A stretch of DNA of 6,245 nucleotides from RGIG1934 sp964492545 (lineage in GTDB: Bacteria > Bacillota > Clostridia > Lachnospirales > Lachnospiraceae). The notes below the pieces were generated by a model, which ran no database searches, was not told the origin of the DNA, and was given only the letters and a program-made list of their open reading frames with translations. The number at the start of each line of letters is the position of its first letter. Position 1 is the stretch's first letter. Below are positions 5,531 through 6,245 of this stretch, piece by piece. The stretch is taken from the NCBI GenBank assembly GCA_964492545.1, contig CAZBKO010000114.1:1-6245 (forward strand), in the 5' to 3' direction. The position numbers and the translations under genes were made by a program.

Positions 5531-5568
5531 GGCAGAATTGAAATCGCCTACGCGAATTTCAATTCGCC
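5531..5568. repeat. Long bulged palindrome before copy C
   Basis: GGC (5531-5533), GAATTGAAAT (5535-5544) and CGC (5545-5547) pair with GCG (5552-5554), ATTTCAATTC (5556-5565) and GCC (5566-5568). This gives 16 pairs with a four-base loop and two single-A bulges. No T-run follows. It resembles the scattered palindromic elements found in many genomes, and may mark an insertion between copies B and C or structure the leader of copy C. Confidence 0.55.
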
Positions 5569-5600
5569 CTGTCGCAAAATGCTCCAGAAAAGGGGATAGC

Positions 5601-5852
5601 ATGAGTATCTTTGAATATGACAAGGAAAAGGAAGAAGCTAAGCTAAGAAAGGCCGAACGCGAATATTGGTACGAAGAAGGAATAGAACAAGGCTTAGAAC
5701 AAGGCTTAGAGCAAGGAATCTTAGCACATATACACCTTGCACTAAAATATAATCAGTCAATTGACACTATAATTAAAGATGCTTCAGAAGAATTTAATAT
5801 TAGCGTCGACAAGGTAAGAGAACTATGGAATAATAGTAGCAGCGGAGAATAA
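5601..5852 (+). CDS. Free-standing RpnS-like antitoxin (copy C), duplicate of the Rpn C-terminal part
   Basis: This 83-residue protein (MSIFEYDKEKEEAK...) has no nuclease domain and matches the C-terminal 82 residues of copy B. The first 110 bases are identical to copy B; the last third diverges and ends in LWNNSSSGE. An in-frame ATG exists further upstream at 5529, but the sequence from there runs through the palindrome and has no counterpart in copies A or B. I start at 5601 because AGGGG (5591-5595) lies five bases upstream and homology begins there. EQG repeats are at 5679-5714. The family precedent is that the short C-terminal product inhibits the long toxin. A separate gene could raise the antitoxin dose or neutralise both copies. 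The alternative is a truncated duplicate left by recombination, but an intact frame and its own RBS argue against simple decay. Confidence 0.75.
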   Translation: MSIFEYDKEKEEAKLRKAEREYWYEEGIEQGLEQGLEQGILAHIHLALKYNQSIDTIIKDASEEFNISVDKVRELWNNSSSGE

Positions 5853-5856
5853 AATT

Positions 5857-5889
5857 TAAGGACCATCGAGATTTCCTCGATGGTCCTTA
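5857..5889. terminator. Bidirectional terminator hairpin between copy C and the HTH gene
   Basis: A 14-bp perfect stem (5857-5870 with 5876-5889) with the five-base loop ATTTC lies between convergent genes. It begins four bases after the copy C stop. The stop codon of the HTH gene (5887-5889) lies inside the right arm. The minus strand reads into AAATTTTATT, so termination of the HTH transcript is the better supported direction. Confidence 0.75.
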
Positions 5890-6093
5890 GTCTGTAAAAG
5901 TCACAATATCATTAGGCGTACAACCTATAATTTTGCACAGTTTTTCTAGAGTTATCATTGTGATGTTCTTATTTTTCTTAAGTGAATCTAATGTTTTGTT
6001 GTCGATACCATTTTTAATTAGAAAATATTGAGATATACCATTTTGCTTCATTGTATTCCAAAGCGGGCTATAATCATATATGATAATCACCAT
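5887..6093 (-). CDS. Small Cro/C1-type HTH transcriptional regulator
   Basis: This 68-residue protein consists of little more than a Cro/C1-type helix-turn-helix (HTH_26-like), a frequent free-standing regulator in Firmicutes. The first helix of the motif is around GISQYFLIKNGI (19-30), the recognition helix NKTLDSLKKN (32-41), then ITLEKLCKIIGC (48-58), and the typical ending TPNDIVTF. Its length is normal for the family. The start is uncertain: minus-strand AAGG directly touches the ATG at 6093, and a GTG follows one codon later. It is convergent with copy C and may regulate itself, the divergent gene or the Rpn genes; the palindrome at 6163-6182 is a possible site. A TATAAT exists on the minus strand at 6140-6135, without a good -35. 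Confidence 0.85.
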   Translation of the reverse strand: MVIIIYDYSPLWNTMKQNGISQYFLIKNGIDNKTLDSLKKNKNITMITLEKLCKIIGCTPNDIVTFTD

Positions 6094-6162
6094 CCTTATT
6101 TTATTAAAGCAGTTGGATTTTTGGATATATTTAAATTATATGTAAAAATACGGAAAATAAAT

Positions 6163-6182
6163 ATTGTGGGTATAGCCACAAT
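6163..6182. promoter_or_regulatory. Palindrome ATTGTGG-N6-CCACAAT, possible operator
   Basis: A perfect 7-bp inverted repeat with a six-base centre lies between the HTH gene and the divergent start at 6181, overlapping that ATG. Size and symmetry suit a dimeric DNA-binding protein. The HTH protein next to it is the obvious candidate, by position only. Confidence 0.4.
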
Positions 6183-6245
6183 GAAGTATAATGATACTGA
6201 GATTCTACGTCAGTACTTTATAAACCACCCTCAAAGCATTGATAA
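6181..6245 (+). CDS. Possible start of a further gene, cut by the window end
   Basis: An ATG at 6181 opens a frame that stays open to the end (MKYNDTEILRQYFINHPQSID). The residues look like a plausible protein N-terminus. No clear Shine-Dalgarno site precedes it, and 21 codons are too few to identify a family. The gene would be divergent from the HTH regulator. Confidence 0.35.
   Translation, partial: MKYNDTEILRQYFINHPQSID

Noticed and set aside
5529..5600. Upstream start at 5529 for copy C
   Set aside because: The extra 24 codons have no counterpart in copies A or B, lie over a palindrome and lack an RBS; the ATG at 5601 has both homology and an RBS.

Overview
The window is AT-rich and carries strong Shine-Dalgarno sites (GGAGG, AAGGGAG, AGGGGAG). 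Its protein families (Rpn proteins with EQG repeats, a small Cro/C1-type HTH protein, an AIM24 protein) are typical of anaerobic Firmicutes. Lachnospiraceae such as Roseburia, Butyrivibrio or Coprococcus relatives are the most likely source. This assignment rests on base composition and protein style only.

Layout. Positions 1-107 are AT-rich with no supported gene. A promoter, a conserved leader and a full-length Rpn-family gene (copy A, + strand) fill 108-1261. Convergent to it, six bases away, is a reverse transcriptase gene (2467-1268, - strand) that most resembles the DRT2/UG2 defence reverse transcriptases. The 183 bases upstream of the RT hold a structured RNA candidate. Further upstream on the same strand is a small gene of unknown function (3124-2651) with a good promoter. 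Divergent from that is an AIM24-family gene (3255-4103) ending in two hairpins. Then comes a second Rpn gene with a related promoter and leader (copy B, 4507-5451), followed by a short ORF (copy C, 5601-5852) that duplicates only the C-terminal part of copy B. A hairpin separates copy C from a convergent small HTH regulator (6093-5887, - strand). The last bases may start a further + strand gene (6181 onward).

How the genes may work together. The region looks like a small phage-defence island. Both Rpn genes have an internal start with an excellent Shine-Dalgarno site at codon 233. This matches the known RpnL toxin / RpnS intragenic antitoxin arrangement. Copy C begins at exactly that internal start codon and looks like a free-standing duplicate of the antitoxin.

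The RT locus has a 13-bp stem enclosing two inner hairpins. Within it a GTTT motif recurs 105 bases apart (35 codons). Exactly one of the six reading frames is free of stops across that unit. Template jumping at this motif would therefore make a concatemer with an endless ORF, as described for DRT2 'neo' genes. The RT family is fairly clear; the DRT2 subtype, the RNA boundaries and the endless ORF are inferences from reading by eye.
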